A stretch of 64,000 nucleotides of DNA, from positions 434,001-498,000 of the forward strand of contig JAAMEZ010000058.1 in the NCBI GenBank assembly GCA_013322215.1. The letters run 5' to 3'. A model generated the notes under the pieces. It did no database searches and was not told where the DNA came from. It saw nothing but the letters and a program-made list of their open reading frames with translations. Below are positions 1-8,416 of the stretch, piece after piece (position 1 is the stretch's first letter; the number at the start of each line of letters is the position of its first letter). This DNA is from Martinezella rhizogenes. GTDB lineage: Bacteria > Pseudomonadota > Alphaproteobacteria > Rhizobiales > Rhizobiaceae. Position numbers and translations under genes: made by a program.

Positions 1-646
1 AAATGAAGAATACGATGAACATCGGGAAGAGCGACAGCCAGTGCCAGTCGAGGAACGAGGCCGGCAGGCCGAGCTTGGTGCCGAGACCGGTCTGCTGCGA
101 CAGCACGATATCCGTCAGGTTCAGCGAACCGACGCAGAGCAGCACGGTGACGATGACGAGGCCGATCGAGACTTCGTAGGACACCATCTGCGCTGCCGAA
201 CGGAGCGCGCCGAGGAACGGATACTTCGAGTTCGAAGCCCAGCCGCCCATGATGATGCCGTAAACTTCCAGCGACGAGATCGCCAGAATGTAGAGGATGC
301 CGACGTTAATGTCGGCAACGACCCAGTTCTGCGCCACCGGCACAACGGCCCAGGTAGAGAGCGCCAGCACCACCGAAACCAGCGGCGCCAGCAGGAACAC
401 GGTCTTGTTGGCGCCGGCCGGGATGATCGGCTCCTTGAACATGAACTTCAGCAAGTCGGCGAAGGACTGGAACAGGCCGAAGGGACCGACGACGTTCGGG
501 CCCCGGCGCAGCTGCACGGCAGCCCAGATCTTACGGTCGGCAAGCAGAATGTACGCGATGAAAACCAGCAGGCAGACCAGGAGCAGCAGCGACTGGCCAA
601 TCATGATCAGCGCCGGCCAGAGATAGGTCGAAACGAATGAATCCAT
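1..646 (-). CDS. nuoH: NADH-quinone oxidoreductase subunit H (partial, C-terminus beyond left edge)
   Basis: Membrane-arm subunit of complex I that connects the peripheral arm to the proton-pumping modules and lines the quinone site. The reverse strand reads openly from an ATG at 646 to the window edge (about 215 residues), beginning MDSFVSTYLWPAL. It shows successive hydrophobic segments (around residues 12-37, 70-95, 105-130 and 155-175) and the conserved RKIWAAVQLRRGPNVVGP stretch typical of NuoH/ND1, followed by FGLFQSFADLLKF. It lies 12 bp downstream of nuoG, as expected for the eighth gene of the operon. The C-terminal third is outside the window. Identification is secure from sequence and position. 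Confidence 0.96.
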   Translation of the reverse strand, partial: MDSFVSTYLWPALIMIGQSLLLLVCLLVFIAYILLADRKIWAAVQLRRGPNVVGPFGLFQSFADLLKFMFKEPIIPAGANKTVFLLAPLVSVVLALSTWAVVPVAQNWVVADINVGILYILAISSLEVYGIIMGGWASNSKYPFLGALRSAAQMVSYEVSIGLVIVTVLLCVGSLNLTDIVLSQQTGLGTKLGLPASFLDWHWLSLFPMFIVFFI

Positions 647-658
647 AGTCCTGTGCCC

Positions 659-2740
659 TTACTCTGCCGCAACGCGGAAATTGTTGCGGGCCAATGCCGA
701 GCACTCGGCCATGACAGCCGATGCGCGCGTTATCGGGTTCGTCAAATAGAAGTCTTTGATCGGCGACGCAAATGGCGATTTGCCCATCGCGCCGGCTTTT
801 TTCGCAAGTGCGGCAATTTGGGCGCTATCGGCTTCGGCAATCTCGTCGATGCCGGCGAAATGCGGGAAGGCTGCGTGGAGCTTCGCGCGCAATTCTCTCA
901 GCGAATCAAAGGGAAGCTTCTTGCCGAGTACGTCGGAAAGGGCACGGATGATCGCCCAGTCCTCGCGGGCGTCGCCCGGTGCGAAACCGGCGCGGTTGCC
1001 CATCTGAACACGACCTTCGGTGTTGACCCAGGTGCCCGACTTTTCGGTGTAGGCAGCCGCCGGAAGGATGACGTCGGCGCTCTGCGCGCCGTTGTCGCCA
1101 TGCGAGCCGATATAGACCGTGAACTTCGCACCCTTGCGGCTGAAATCGAGCTCATCGGCGCCGAGCAGGAAGAGAACGTCCATCGACGACAGCATGGAAG
1201 CCGCGTTGACGCCCTTTGCGCCCGGCACGAAGCCGAGATCGAGGCCGCCGACGCGCGAGGCCGCCGTGTGCAGCACGGCAAAGCCGTTCCAGCCGTCCTT
1301 GACGACGCCGACGGCCGCAGCGAGCTTGGCGGCATTTGCCAGCACTTCAGCACCGTCTTCGCGGGTCAGCGCGCCCTGGCCGATGATGATCATCGGCTTC
1401 TGAGCATTCTTCAGCACGTCGGCAAAGCTGTGCGAGCCGCTGACGAGATCGGCCAGCGTATCCGGGCCAGCACCGAGATAGTCGTAGGAGTAGCGAAGGT
1501 CCGCAGCCTCACCGATCACACCGATCGGGAACTTGCCGCGGCGCCAGCGTTTGCGGATGCGCGAGTTCATCACGGCAGCCTCGAAGCGCGGATTGGCACC
1601 GACGATCAGCAGCGCGTCAGCGGCTTCGATACCCTGTATGCTCGGGTTGAAGATGTAGCTTGCGCGGCCGAGCGACGGATCAAGCGCCGTCCCGTCCTGG
1701 CGACAGTCGAGATTTTCCGATCCCAGCGATTTCAGCAGTTCGCCGAGGGCGTACATTTCCTCGACCGAGGCGAGATCGCCGGCGATGGCGCCGATCTTGT
1801 CACCGCTGGTGGCGGAAACCGCCGACTTGATGGCCGCGAAAGCATCGCTCCAGCTTGCCGGCTGCAGGCGGCCATCCTTGCGGACATAGGGCTTGTCGAG
1901 ACGCTGGGTCTTCAGACCATCCCAGATGAAGCGGGTCTTGTCGGAGATCCACTCTTCGTTGATCTGCTCGTTGACGCGGGGCAGCACGCGCATGACTTCG
2001 CGGCCGCGCGTATCGACGCGGATTGCCGAGCCGAGAGCGTCCATGACGTCGATCGATTCGGTCTTGTTCAGTTCCCAAGGACGAGCCGTGAAGGCGAAGG
2101 GCTTCGAGGTCAACGCGCCGACCGGGCAAAGGTCAACAACGTTGCCTTGCAGCTCGGAGGTCATTGCCTGCTCGAGATAGGTGGTGATTTCGGCGTCTTC
2201 GCCGCGGCCGATGAGGCCGAGTTCGGAGATACCAGCAACCTCAGTCGTGAAGCGGACGCAGCGCGTGCAGTGAATGCAGCGGTTCATCACGGTCTTGACG
2301 AGCGGGCCAATATACTTGTCTTCGACGGCGCGCTTGTCTTCCTGATAGCGCGAACTGTCGATACCGAAGGCCATAGCCTGGTCCTGCAGGTCGCATTCGC
2401 CGCCCTGGTCGCAGATCGGGCAATCCAGCGGGTGGTTGATCAGCAGGAATTCCATCACGCCTTCGCGGGCCTTCTTGACCATCGGCGTGTTGGTGAAGAC
2501 TTCCGGAAGCTCGCCGTTCGGGCCGCCGCGGATATCGCGAACGCCCATGGCGCAGGATGCCTGCGGCTTCGGCGGGCCACCTTTCACCTCTACAAGGCAC
2601 ATGCGGCAATTGCCGGCCACCGACAGTCGTTCATGGAAGCAGAAGCGCGGGACTTCGGCGCCGGCTTCCTCGCACGCCTGGATAAGCGTGAAGTGATCCG
2701 GAACTTCGATCTCTTTACCGTCAATCTTCAGTTTTACCAT
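659..2740 (-). CDS. nuoG: NADH-quinone oxidoreductase subunit G
   Basis: Iron-sulfur subunit of the complex I peripheral arm that carries electrons from the NuoE/F module toward the quinone. 693 aa. The N-terminal [2Fe-2S] ferredoxin domain has Cys34, Cys45, Cys48 and Cys63. It is followed by the His/Cys motif HPLDCPICDQGGECDLQD and a four-Cys cluster motif (CIHCTRC) with a distal Cys near VDLCPVGAL. A molybdopterin-oxidoreductase-like domain fills the rest, as usual in this family. The ATG at 2740 gives the canonical start MVKLKIDG. It is separated from the upstream accessory gene by about 240 bp containing a strong hairpin, an unusually wide gap for this operon. Confidence 0.97.
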   Translation of the reverse strand: MVKLKIDGKEIEVPDHFTLIQACEEAGAEVPRFCFHERLSVAGNCRMCLVEVKGGPPKPQASCAMGVRDIRGGPNGELPEVFTNTPMVKKAREGVMEFLLINHPLDCPICDQGGECDLQDQAMAFGIDSSRYQEDKRAVEDKYIGPLVKTVMNRCIHCTRCVRFTTEVAGISELGLIGRGEDAEITTYLEQAMTSELQGNVVDLCPVGALTSKPFAFTARPWELNKTESIDVMDALGSAIRVDTRGREVMRVLPRVNEQINEEWISDKTRFIWDGLKTQRLDKPYVRKDGRLQPASWSDAFAAIKSAVSATSGDKIGAIAGDLASVEEMYALGELLKSLGSENLDCRQDGTALDPSLGRASYIFNPSIQGIEAADALLIVGANPRFEAAVMNSRIRKRWRRGKFPIGVIGEAADLRYSYDYLGAGPDTLADLVSGSHSFADVLKNAQKPMIIIGQGALTREDGAEVLANAAKLAAAVGVVKDGWNGFAVLHTAASRVGGLDLGFVPGAKGVNAASMLSSMDVLFLLGADELDFSRKGAKFTVYIGSHGDNGAQSADVILPAAAYTEKSGTWVNTEGRVQMGNRAGFAPGDAREDWAIIRALSDVLGKKLPFDSLRELRAKLHAAFPHFAGIDEIAEADSAQIAALAKKAGAMGKSPFASPIKDFYLTNPITRASAVMAECSALARNNFRVAAE

Positions 2741-2949
2741 CGTCCACTCAGTCCTATGTCACGTCTTCAGCCCAACCTGGCCGCAGACAATTTCATGATC
2801 GCAAACCGGACTGCCACCGGCGCGGCATGAAACCGCATGGCACCGGTTCGCTCACAATAAGCTTTGCCAAGCCTTGTCCCCACAAGACCAGCTTTGCGAT
2901 CGAGCCATGCGGGTCGCGCCCGCAACGTCTCCATCGACGTCATTCACCC

Positions 2950-2975
2950 TCCTCGACCGCCGATGCGGTCGAGGA
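2950..2975. repeat. Perfect 11-bp inverted repeat between accessory nuo gene and nuoG
   Basis: TCCTCGACCGC and its exact complement flank a 4-base loop (CGAT), seven bases beyond the stop codon of the gene at 2982-3761. On the transcribed (minus) strand the stem is not followed by a T run, so it is a poor intrinsic terminator. It may be an intercistronic stabilising or processing hairpin. Confidence 0.6.
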
Positions 2976-2981
2976 AAAATC

Positions 2982-3761
2982 TCAACTCCGGCCCTTCGGC
3001 AGCAGCGCCTTCGCCTGGCCGACCCAGTCGTCGCGCCGGATGCGACCGTCGAAGCCGAGCTCCGCATCGATCCGCTCAACATCCGCATCGCTCCACACGG
3101 CGATATCGGCAAATCGCTTGATGCCGCGTCCGTTCAGCACCTGCTCCAGCTTTGGACCGACGCCGGAAATCCGCTTCAGGTCGTCAGCCTTCTCAGCTAC
3201 CTTGCGGCCGCGCGCAGAGGCCGGCTTGGCTGCAACTTCAACTTTCTTTGCTGCAGCCGGCGCAGCAACTTCAACCTTCGCCGTCTTCTTTGCAGTCGCC
3301 GTCGCGGCCTTTGGTGCGGCAACCGCAGGCTTCGGCTCGACTTTCTTCACGGCAGCCGGCTTCTGGTTGGCAGCAGCCGGCTTCAGTACGACTGGCTTCG
3401 GCGCAGCTGTCTTGACAACAGGCGCTGCCTTTAAAGGCTTTGCGTCCCCTGCCCCGCCATTCGCAGCAGTCGGCTTCGCAGCGGTTTCCGCCTGATGCTT
3501 TTCGTCGTCCAGGGCTTCGGCCAGTTTGGTGGTTGCTTCAACGGCGCCCTGGAAAGCGCCGAGGAATGCACCCGCCAACTGCGAGGTAAAGCCGAAGCCG
3601 ATCGCAGTGACCGCAGCAATGGCTGCGGCCGGATGGGCCATCAACGGGTGGATCGGCATGATCGGCGCGTTCCCAAACATACCGGCAGCAACACGGCCGA
3701 AATCAGCCGATGCACTATCGGTCGCTCCGCTGTCCTGCCTGATATCGTTGGTCTTCGCCAT
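2982..3761 (-). CDS. Accessory protein of the nuo operon with C-terminal helix-hairpin-helix domain
   Basis: 259 aa, function unknown. Residues 1-90 include a hydrophobic, Ala-rich segment (about 40-75). Residues 90-190 are low-complexity Ala/Lys/Pro. The last 65 residues form a compact domain with the helix-hairpin-helix signature RISGVGPKLEQVLNGRGI and ending in a GRI-RRDDWVGQAKAL motif. The same domain is fused to the C-terminus of NuoE next door. Such ORFs are sometimes annotated as DNA-binding or nuclease-like because of the HhH motif, but nothing else supports that. The start ATG at 3761 follows an AAGGA ribosome binding site. Its place between nuoF and nuoG (9 bp after nuoF) suggests a role in complex I assembly or stability; this is inference. 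Confidence 0.85.
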   Translation of the reverse strand: MAKTNDIRQDSGATDSASADFGRVAAGMFGNAPIMPIHPLMAHPAAAIAAVTAIGFGFTSQLAGAFLGAFQGAVEATTKLAEALDDEKHQAETAAKPTAANGGAGDAKPLKAAPVVKTAAPKPVVLKPAAANQKPAAVKKVEPKPAVAAPKAATATAKKTAKVEVAAPAAAKKVEVAAKPASARGRKVAEKADDLKRISGVGPKLEQVLNGRGIKRFADIAVWSDADVERIDAELGFDGRIRRDDWVGQAKALLPKGRS

Positions 3762-3770
3762 CTTCGATCC

Positions 3771-5075
3771 TTACTCGGCTGCTTCCAGTACCGCCCCGTG
3801 GCTCGTCGCGTTGGCGGTATACTGGTCGATGCGCTTCTCGATCTCGGGACGGAAATTGCGGATCAGGCCCTGGACCGGCCATGCGGCAGCGTCACCGAGC
3901 GCACAGATGGTATGACCTTCGATCTGCTTCGTCACCTGGAACAGCATGTCGATCTCGCGCTTCTGCGCGTTACCACGAGCCATACGCTCAAGAACGCGCC
4001 ACATCCAGCCCGTGCCTTCGCGGCACGGCGTACACTGGCCGCAGCTCTCATGCTTGAAGAAGGCCGAGATGCGGGCGATCGCCTTGATGATGTCGGTCGA
4101 CTTGTCCATGACGATTGCCGCTGCCGTGCCGAAGGACGACTTGACTTCGCGCAGGCCGTCGAAATCCATCGGGCAATCGATGATGTCGGCAGCCGGAACA
4201 ACCGGGCACGATGCACCGCCGGGAATGACGGCCAGCAGATTGTCCCAGCCGCCACGAATGCCGCCGCCATGCTTTTCGACCAGCTCGCGGAAGGTAATGC
4301 CCATGGCCTCTTCGACCGTGCAGGGACGGTTGACGTGGCCCGACAGCATGAACAGCTTCGTGCCGACATTGTTCGGACGGCCGATGGATGAGAACCAGCC
4401 CGCGCCGCGACGCAGGATCGTCGGAGCCACGGCGATGGATTCGACGTTGTTGACGGTGGTCGGGCAGCCGTAGAGACCCATGTTGGCCGGGAACGGCGGC
4501 TTCAGGCGCGGCTGGCCCTTCTTGCCTTCGAGGCTTTCGAGCAGCGCGGTTTCTTCGCCGCAAATGTAAGCGCCGGCACCATGATGAACGTAAACATCAA
4601 AATCCCAGCCGAGCTTGTTGTTTTTACCCAGTAATCCGGCATCATAGCACTCGTCGATCGCCGCCTGCAGGGCTTCGCGTTCGCGCATGTATTCGCCGCG
4701 AACATAGATGTAGGCTGCATTCGCACCCATGGCGAAACCGGCGATGACGCAGCCTTCGATCAGCGTATGCGGATCGTGGCGCATGATATCGCGGTCCTTG
4801 CAGGTACCGGGCTCGGATTCGTCGGCATTGACGACGAGGTAGTGCGGACGACCGTCGCTTTCCTTCGGCATGAAGGACCACTTGAGACCGGTCGGGAAGC
4901 CTGCGCCGCCGCGACCGCGAAGGCCGGAAGCCTTCATCTCGTTGATGATCCAGTCACGGCCTTTTTCGAGAATTTGCTTCGTGCCGTCCCAATGACCGCG
5001 CGACATCGCGCCTTTCAGGGATTTGTCCTTGAGGCCGTAGATATTGGTAAAGATGCGATCTTGATCTTGTAACAT
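3771..5075 (-). CDS. nuoF: NADH-quinone oxidoreductase subunit F
   Basis: Flavoprotein subunit of complex I that oxidises NADH, binding NADH, FMN and one [4Fe-4S] cluster. 434 aa, the usual length. The glycine-rich GRGGAGFPTGLKW motif at residues 54-66 is the FMN/NADH-binding signature. Near the C-terminus ESCGQCTPCREGTGWM supplies three cluster cysteines, with the fourth in the HTICALGDA motif. The start ATG at 5075 is preceded by GAGGTGAAGC. It follows nuoE by 10 bp, so the two are probably translated from one transcript and form the NADH dehydrogenase module together with NuoG. Confidence 0.97.
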   Translation of the reverse strand: MLQDQDRIFTNIYGLKDKSLKGAMSRGHWDGTKQILEKGRDWIINEMKASGLRGRGGAGFPTGLKWSFMPKESDGRPHYLVVNADESEPGTCKDRDIMRHDPHTLIEGCVIAGFAMGANAAYIYVRGEYMREREALQAAIDECYDAGLLGKNNKLGWDFDVYVHHGAGAYICGEETALLESLEGKKGQPRLKPPFPANMGLYGCPTTVNNVESIAVAPTILRRGAGWFSSIGRPNNVGTKLFMLSGHVNRPCTVEEAMGITFRELVEKHGGGIRGGWDNLLAVIPGGASCPVVPAADIIDCPMDFDGLREVKSSFGTAAAIVMDKSTDIIKAIARISAFFKHESCGQCTPCREGTGWMWRVLERMARGNAQKREIDMLFQVTKQIEGHTICALGDAAAWPVQGLIRNFRPEIEKRIDQYTANATSHGAVLEAAE

Positions 5076-5085
5076 GCTTCACCTC

Positions 5086-6207
5086 TTACCGCGGCTTCTT
5101 GCCGAAGACCTTGATATATTCCGCTTCGCCACCCTTAGCGAGTGCCTCGGCCTGCTTGACCCACTCATCGCGTTCGATGCGACCCTTGAAATTCAGATAG
5201 CCGTCGACCCAATGGCGCTCGGCCTCATGCCAGCTGGCAATCTGCGCGAAGGTGAAGATGCCGAGTTCGTGCAAGGTCCCTTCGATCTTCGGGCCGACGC
5301 CTGAAATGAGCTGCAGATTATCCGGCTGCGCGGGTCTTTCGATACCGGCAGGACGATCCTTATCATCAAGCGACGGCTTTCCTGCGACAGGCTCTGCGGC
5401 TGCAGTTCCCGAAAGCGGCTGCGTTTCGGCGGCCTTGGCGTTCTTGGCAGCAGCAGCCGGCTCGGTTGCCGGCGTCTTCAGGCTCTGATTGGTTTCAGCA
5501 TCCGTGCTCTTGGCGCGAGCGGCCTCGGACGGCGGGATCGACACGGCCTCAGCTGTGGCCTTGGCCGTCTTGCCTGCGACGCTCTTTGCCTTCGCCTCGT
5601 CCGACAGGAGAGATGTCAAGCCGCCTTCCGGCGCGGAGAAAACGCGATCGATCTGCGGACCGGTCGGAATTTCATGGCCCTTGCCTGCGGCGAAGGCATC
5701 GATGATCTCTTCGAGACGTGTCGGCGTCAGATCCTCATAGGTATCCTTGCCGATCACCACCATCGGTGCGTTGACGCAGGCGCCCTGACATTCGACCTCT
5801 TCCCAGGAGAGCGTGCCGTCAGCGTTGCGTTCGAAAGCATGGTCGTTGATCCGGCTTTTGCAGATCTTGATCAGCCCCTCGGCGCCGCGCAGCATACAGG
5901 GCGTCGTGCCGCAAACCTGGACGTGGGCGCGCGTGCCAACCGGATGCAGCTGGAACTGCGTATAGAAGGTCGCGACTTCGAGGGCGCGGATATAGGCCAT
6001 GTCGAGCATGTCGGCGATCGATTCGATAGCCGCCTTGGTGACCCAGCCTTCCTGCTCCTGCGCGCGCATCATCAGCGGGATGATCGCGGATTGCTGACGA
6101 CCATCAGGATATTTCTGGATCGTCTTTTCAGCCCAGACCGCATTCTCCTTGCTGAAGGCGAAGGCGGCAGGCTGGAATTGATCTTCGGCTAGTCGACGAA
6201 CGGACAT
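5086..6207 (-). CDS. nuoE: NADH-quinone oxidoreductase subunit E with C-terminal HhH extension
   Basis: The 24-kDa thioredoxin-fold [2Fe-2S] subunit of complex I. Cluster ligands are visible at Cys99, Cys104, Cys140 and Cys144. The protein is 373 aa, about twice the length of the core family (near 160-200 aa). After the core comes a Ser/Thr/Ala-rich, probably disordered linker (about 205-300) and then a 70-residue domain containing LISGVGPKIEGTLHELGI and GRIERDEWVKQAEAL. This tail closely resembles the C-terminus of the accessory protein encoded at 2982-3761. Such long NuoE forms are known in rhizobia, but the role of the extension is not something I can name. Confidence 0.96.
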   Translation of the reverse strand: MSVRRLAEDQFQPAAFAFSKENAVWAEKTIQKYPDGRQQSAIIPLMMRAQEQEGWVTKAAIESIADMLDMAYIRALEVATFYTQFQLHPVGTRAHVQVCGTTPCMLRGAEGLIKICKSRINDHAFERNADGTLSWEEVECQGACVNAPMVVIGKDTYEDLTPTRLEEIIDAFAAGKGHEIPTGPQIDRVFSAPEGGLTSLLSDEAKAKSVAGKTAKATAEAVSIPPSEAARAKSTDAETNQSLKTPATEPAAAAKNAKAAETQPLSGTAAAEPVAGKPSLDDKDRPAGIERPAQPDNLQLISGVGPKIEGTLHELGIFTFAQIASWHEAERHWVDGYLNFKGRIERDEWVKQAEALAKGGEAEYIKVFGKKPR

Positions 6208-6222
6208 CTTTCACGCCTTATC

Positions 6223-6540
6223 TCAGTTTAAGGACCCACACCGCGTATTCGTCAGAGACGAGAATTCGCAGGCATAGGCCGACTGGTCTTTCTGCATAAA
6301 CACAACAAACTTGCCGCCATTCGGCACAGCGGCCTTGATTTCGTAACCCCGGGAAAGGAGGTCGCCCATGGTCGAATCTCCGCCCGCCGCAGCCTCATTT
6401 CCGCCTTGCGCAGAATTCGTGCTCATCGCATTCGAACCCTGCAAATTCATGCTCGGCAGGCCCTGCGTCTTGACGGACTGCTGCGCCGAGGCACCGCAGG
6501 CGACCAGAAGCGCCGGAATGACAACCTGCCAGGTCCGCAT
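6223..6540 (-). CDS. Small exported or lipoprotein-like protein inside the nuo operon
   Basis: 105 aa, not recognised. The ATG at 6540 shares its A with the TGA stop of nuoD (TGATG), so translation is probably coupled; the TTG one codon upstream is less likely. The N-terminus MRTWQVVIPALLVACGASA is a signal sequence that also contains a lipobox-like LVAC, so it may be a periplasmic protein or a lipoprotein. The middle is Gln/Asn/Ser/Gly-rich. The C-terminal half (LLSRGYEIKAAVPNGGKFVVFMQKDQSAYACEF) looks folded and contains two cysteines. Its position between nuoD and nuoE suggests an accessory link to complex I or simply cotranscription. Confidence 0.8.
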   Translation of the reverse strand: MRTWQVVIPALLVACGASAQQSVKTQGLPSMNLQGSNAMSTNSAQGGNEAAAGGDSTMGDLLSRGYEIKAAVPNGGKFVVFMQKDQSAYACEFSSLTNTRCGSLN

Positions 6541-7730
6541 CAACGATCGACCTCACCGAACACGATATCGAGCGAGCCCAGCACCGCGGCGACGTCGGCC
6601 AGCTGATGGCCGCGGCACATGAAATCCATGGCCTGCAGATGCGCATAGCCCGGCGCACGGATCTTGCAACGATACGGCTTGTTGGAGCCATCCGAGACGA
6701 GATAGACGCCGAATTCGCCCTTCGGCGCTTCGACAGCCGCATAAACCTCGCCGGCCGGCACGTGATAGCCTTCGGTGTAAAGCTTGAAGTGGTGGATCAG
6801 CGCTTCCATCGAGCGCTTCATCTCGCCGCGCTTCGGCGGAACGACCTTGCCGTCGAGCGACGAAACCGGTCCGGTCTTGGCATCGCCGAGCAGACGATTG
6901 ACACACTGCTTCATGATGCGGACGGACTCGCGCATTTCGATCATGCGGATGAGGTAACGGTCGTAGCAATCGCCATTCTTGCCGATCGGAATGTCGAATT
7001 CGAGATCGGAATAGCATTCGTAGGGCTGCGCCTTGCGCAAGTCCCAGGCAGCACCGGAGCCACGGACCATGACGCCGGAGAAGCCCCAGGCCCAACAGTC
7101 TTCCAGCGAGACCACGCCGATATCGACGTTACGCTGCTTGAAGATGCGGTTACCGGTCAGAAGGTCGTCGATATCGTCGAGTGCCTTGAGGAAGGGATCG
7201 CACCAGTCGCCGATATCCTGAACGAGCTTTTCCGGAAGATCCTGGTGAACGCCGCCCGGACGGACGTAAGCTGCGTGCATGCGCGAGCCGGAAGCGCGCT
7301 CGTAGAACACCATCAGCTTTTCGCGTTCTTCGAAGCCCCAGAGCGGCGGCGTCAGCGCGCCGACGTCCATGGCCTGCGTGGTGACGTTCAGGAGATGCGA
7401 CAGGATGCGGCCGATTTCCGAATAGAGGACGCGGATCAGCTGGCCGCGGATCGGAATGTCGATGCCGAGCAGCTTTTCGACGGCCAGTGCATAGGCATGC
7501 TCCTGGTTCATCGGCGCCACATAGTCGAGGCGGTCGAAATAAGGAACGGCCTGAAGATAGGTCTTCGTCTCGATCAGCTTTTCAGTGCCGCGATGCAGCA
7601 GGCCGATATGCGGATCGACGCGTTCCACAATTTCGCCGTCCAATTCGAGGACAAGACGCAAAACGCCGTGCGCAGCCGGGTGCTGCGGGCCGAAATTGAT
7701 GTTGAAGTTGCGAACGTTATGTTCTGTCAT
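6540..7730 (-). CDS. nuoD: NADH-quinone oxidoreductase subunit D
   Basis: The 49-kDa subunit, related to the large subunit of NiFe hydrogenases, which with NuoB forms the quinone-reducing site. 396 aa, full length. The N-terminus carries INFGPQHPAAHGVLRL, the classic signature with the quinone-site histidines. Further conserved blocks are IGLLHRGTEKLIE, PYFDRLDYVAPMNQEH and, near the C-terminus, CKIRAPGYAHLQAMD. NuoC and NuoD are separate genes here, not fused as in Escherichia coli. The gap to nuoC is 65 bp. The stop overlaps the next gene by one base. Confidence 0.97.
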   Translation of the reverse strand: MTEHNVRNFNINFGPQHPAAHGVLRLVLELDGEIVERVDPHIGLLHRGTEKLIETKTYLQAVPYFDRLDYVAPMNQEHAYALAVEKLLGIDIPIRGQLIRVLYSEIGRILSHLLNVTTQAMDVGALTPPLWGFEEREKLMVFYERASGSRMHAAYVRPGGVHQDLPEKLVQDIGDWCDPFLKALDDIDDLLTGNRIFKQRNVDIGVVSLEDCWAWGFSGVMVRGSGAAWDLRKAQPYECYSDLEFDIPIGKNGDCYDRYLIRMIEMRESVRIMKQCVNRLLGDAKTGPVSSLDGKVVPPKRGEMKRSMEALIHHFKLYTEGYHVPAGEVYAAVEAPKGEFGVYLVSDGSNKPYRCKIRAPGYAHLQAMDFMCRGHQLADVAAVLGSLDIVFGEVDR

Positions 7731-7795
7731 GGCGGCGATGCTCGCGTTTTCAGAATTTCAGAGAATGGCAGGCGAAGCCCGCCACACGCCAACAA

Positions 7796-8398
7796 TCAGG
7801 CCTTCGCCTTCTCGTCGCCCGGGAGCACGTAGTCCGTGCCCTCCCACGGCGACAGGAAGTCGAAGTTGCGGAATTCCTGCTTCAGTTCCACCGGCTCGTA
7901 GACAACGCGCTTGGCGGCATCGTCGTAGCGGACCTCGACGAAACCGGTCGTCGGGAAGTCCTTGCGCAGCGGGTGACCTTCGAAACCATAATCCGTCAGC
8001 AGGCGGCGCAAATCCGGATGGCCGGTGAAAAGAACACCGTACATGTCCCAGGTTTCGCGCTCGAACCAGTCAGCACCGGGATAGACGGCACAGGCGGAGG
8101 GAACAGGCTGATCTTCACCGACCGGAACCTTGACGCGGATGCGCAGGTTCTTCTTCGGCGACAGCAGATGATAGACAACGTCGAAACGCTCGGCACGCTG
8201 CGGCCAGTCGACGCCGCAAATATCCGTCATGTTGACAAATCCGCACTTGGCGTCGTCGCGCAGGAAGGTCAAAAGGGCGATAACGTTTTCGGTCGTCGTC
8301 GTCACATTAAGCTCGCCGTACTTGATCTCGCTCGAGGAGATCAGGGCGCTGCGAACTTCTGTGAGGTAGGCGGCAAGCTCGTTCAGGGCTTCACTCAT
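7796..8398 (-). CDS. nuoC: NADH-quinone oxidoreductase subunit C
   Basis: The 30-kDa peripheral-arm subunit that packs against NuoD and has no cofactor. 200 aa, typical of alphaproteobacteria with an unfused NuoC. The family signature ERETWDMYGVLFTGHPDLRRLLTDYGFEGHPLRKDFP is present (around residues 115-155; residues abbreviated here are ERETWDMYGV and GFEGHPLRKDFP as its two ends). It starts at the ATG at 8398, 18 bp after nuoB. Identification is secure. Confidence 0.97.
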   Translation of the reverse strand: MSEALNELAAYLTEVRSALISSSEIKYGELNVTTTTENVIALLTFLRDDAKCGFVNMTDICGVDWPQRAERFDVVYHLLSPKKNLRIRVKVPVGEDQPVPSACAVYPGADWFERETWDMYGVLFTGHPDLRRLLTDYGFEGHPLRKDFPTTGFVEVRYDDAAKRVVYEPVELKQEFRNFDFLSPWEGTDYVLPGDEKAKA

Positions 8399-8416
8399 AA
8401 TACCTTGTCCCCTGCC

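Noticed and set aside
653..2830. 725-aa reading frame opposite nuoG
   Set aside because: It is the antisense shadow of a secure gene with full iron-sulfur motifs; the composition is Arg/Asp/His-rich nonsense, as expected for a high-GC antisense frame.
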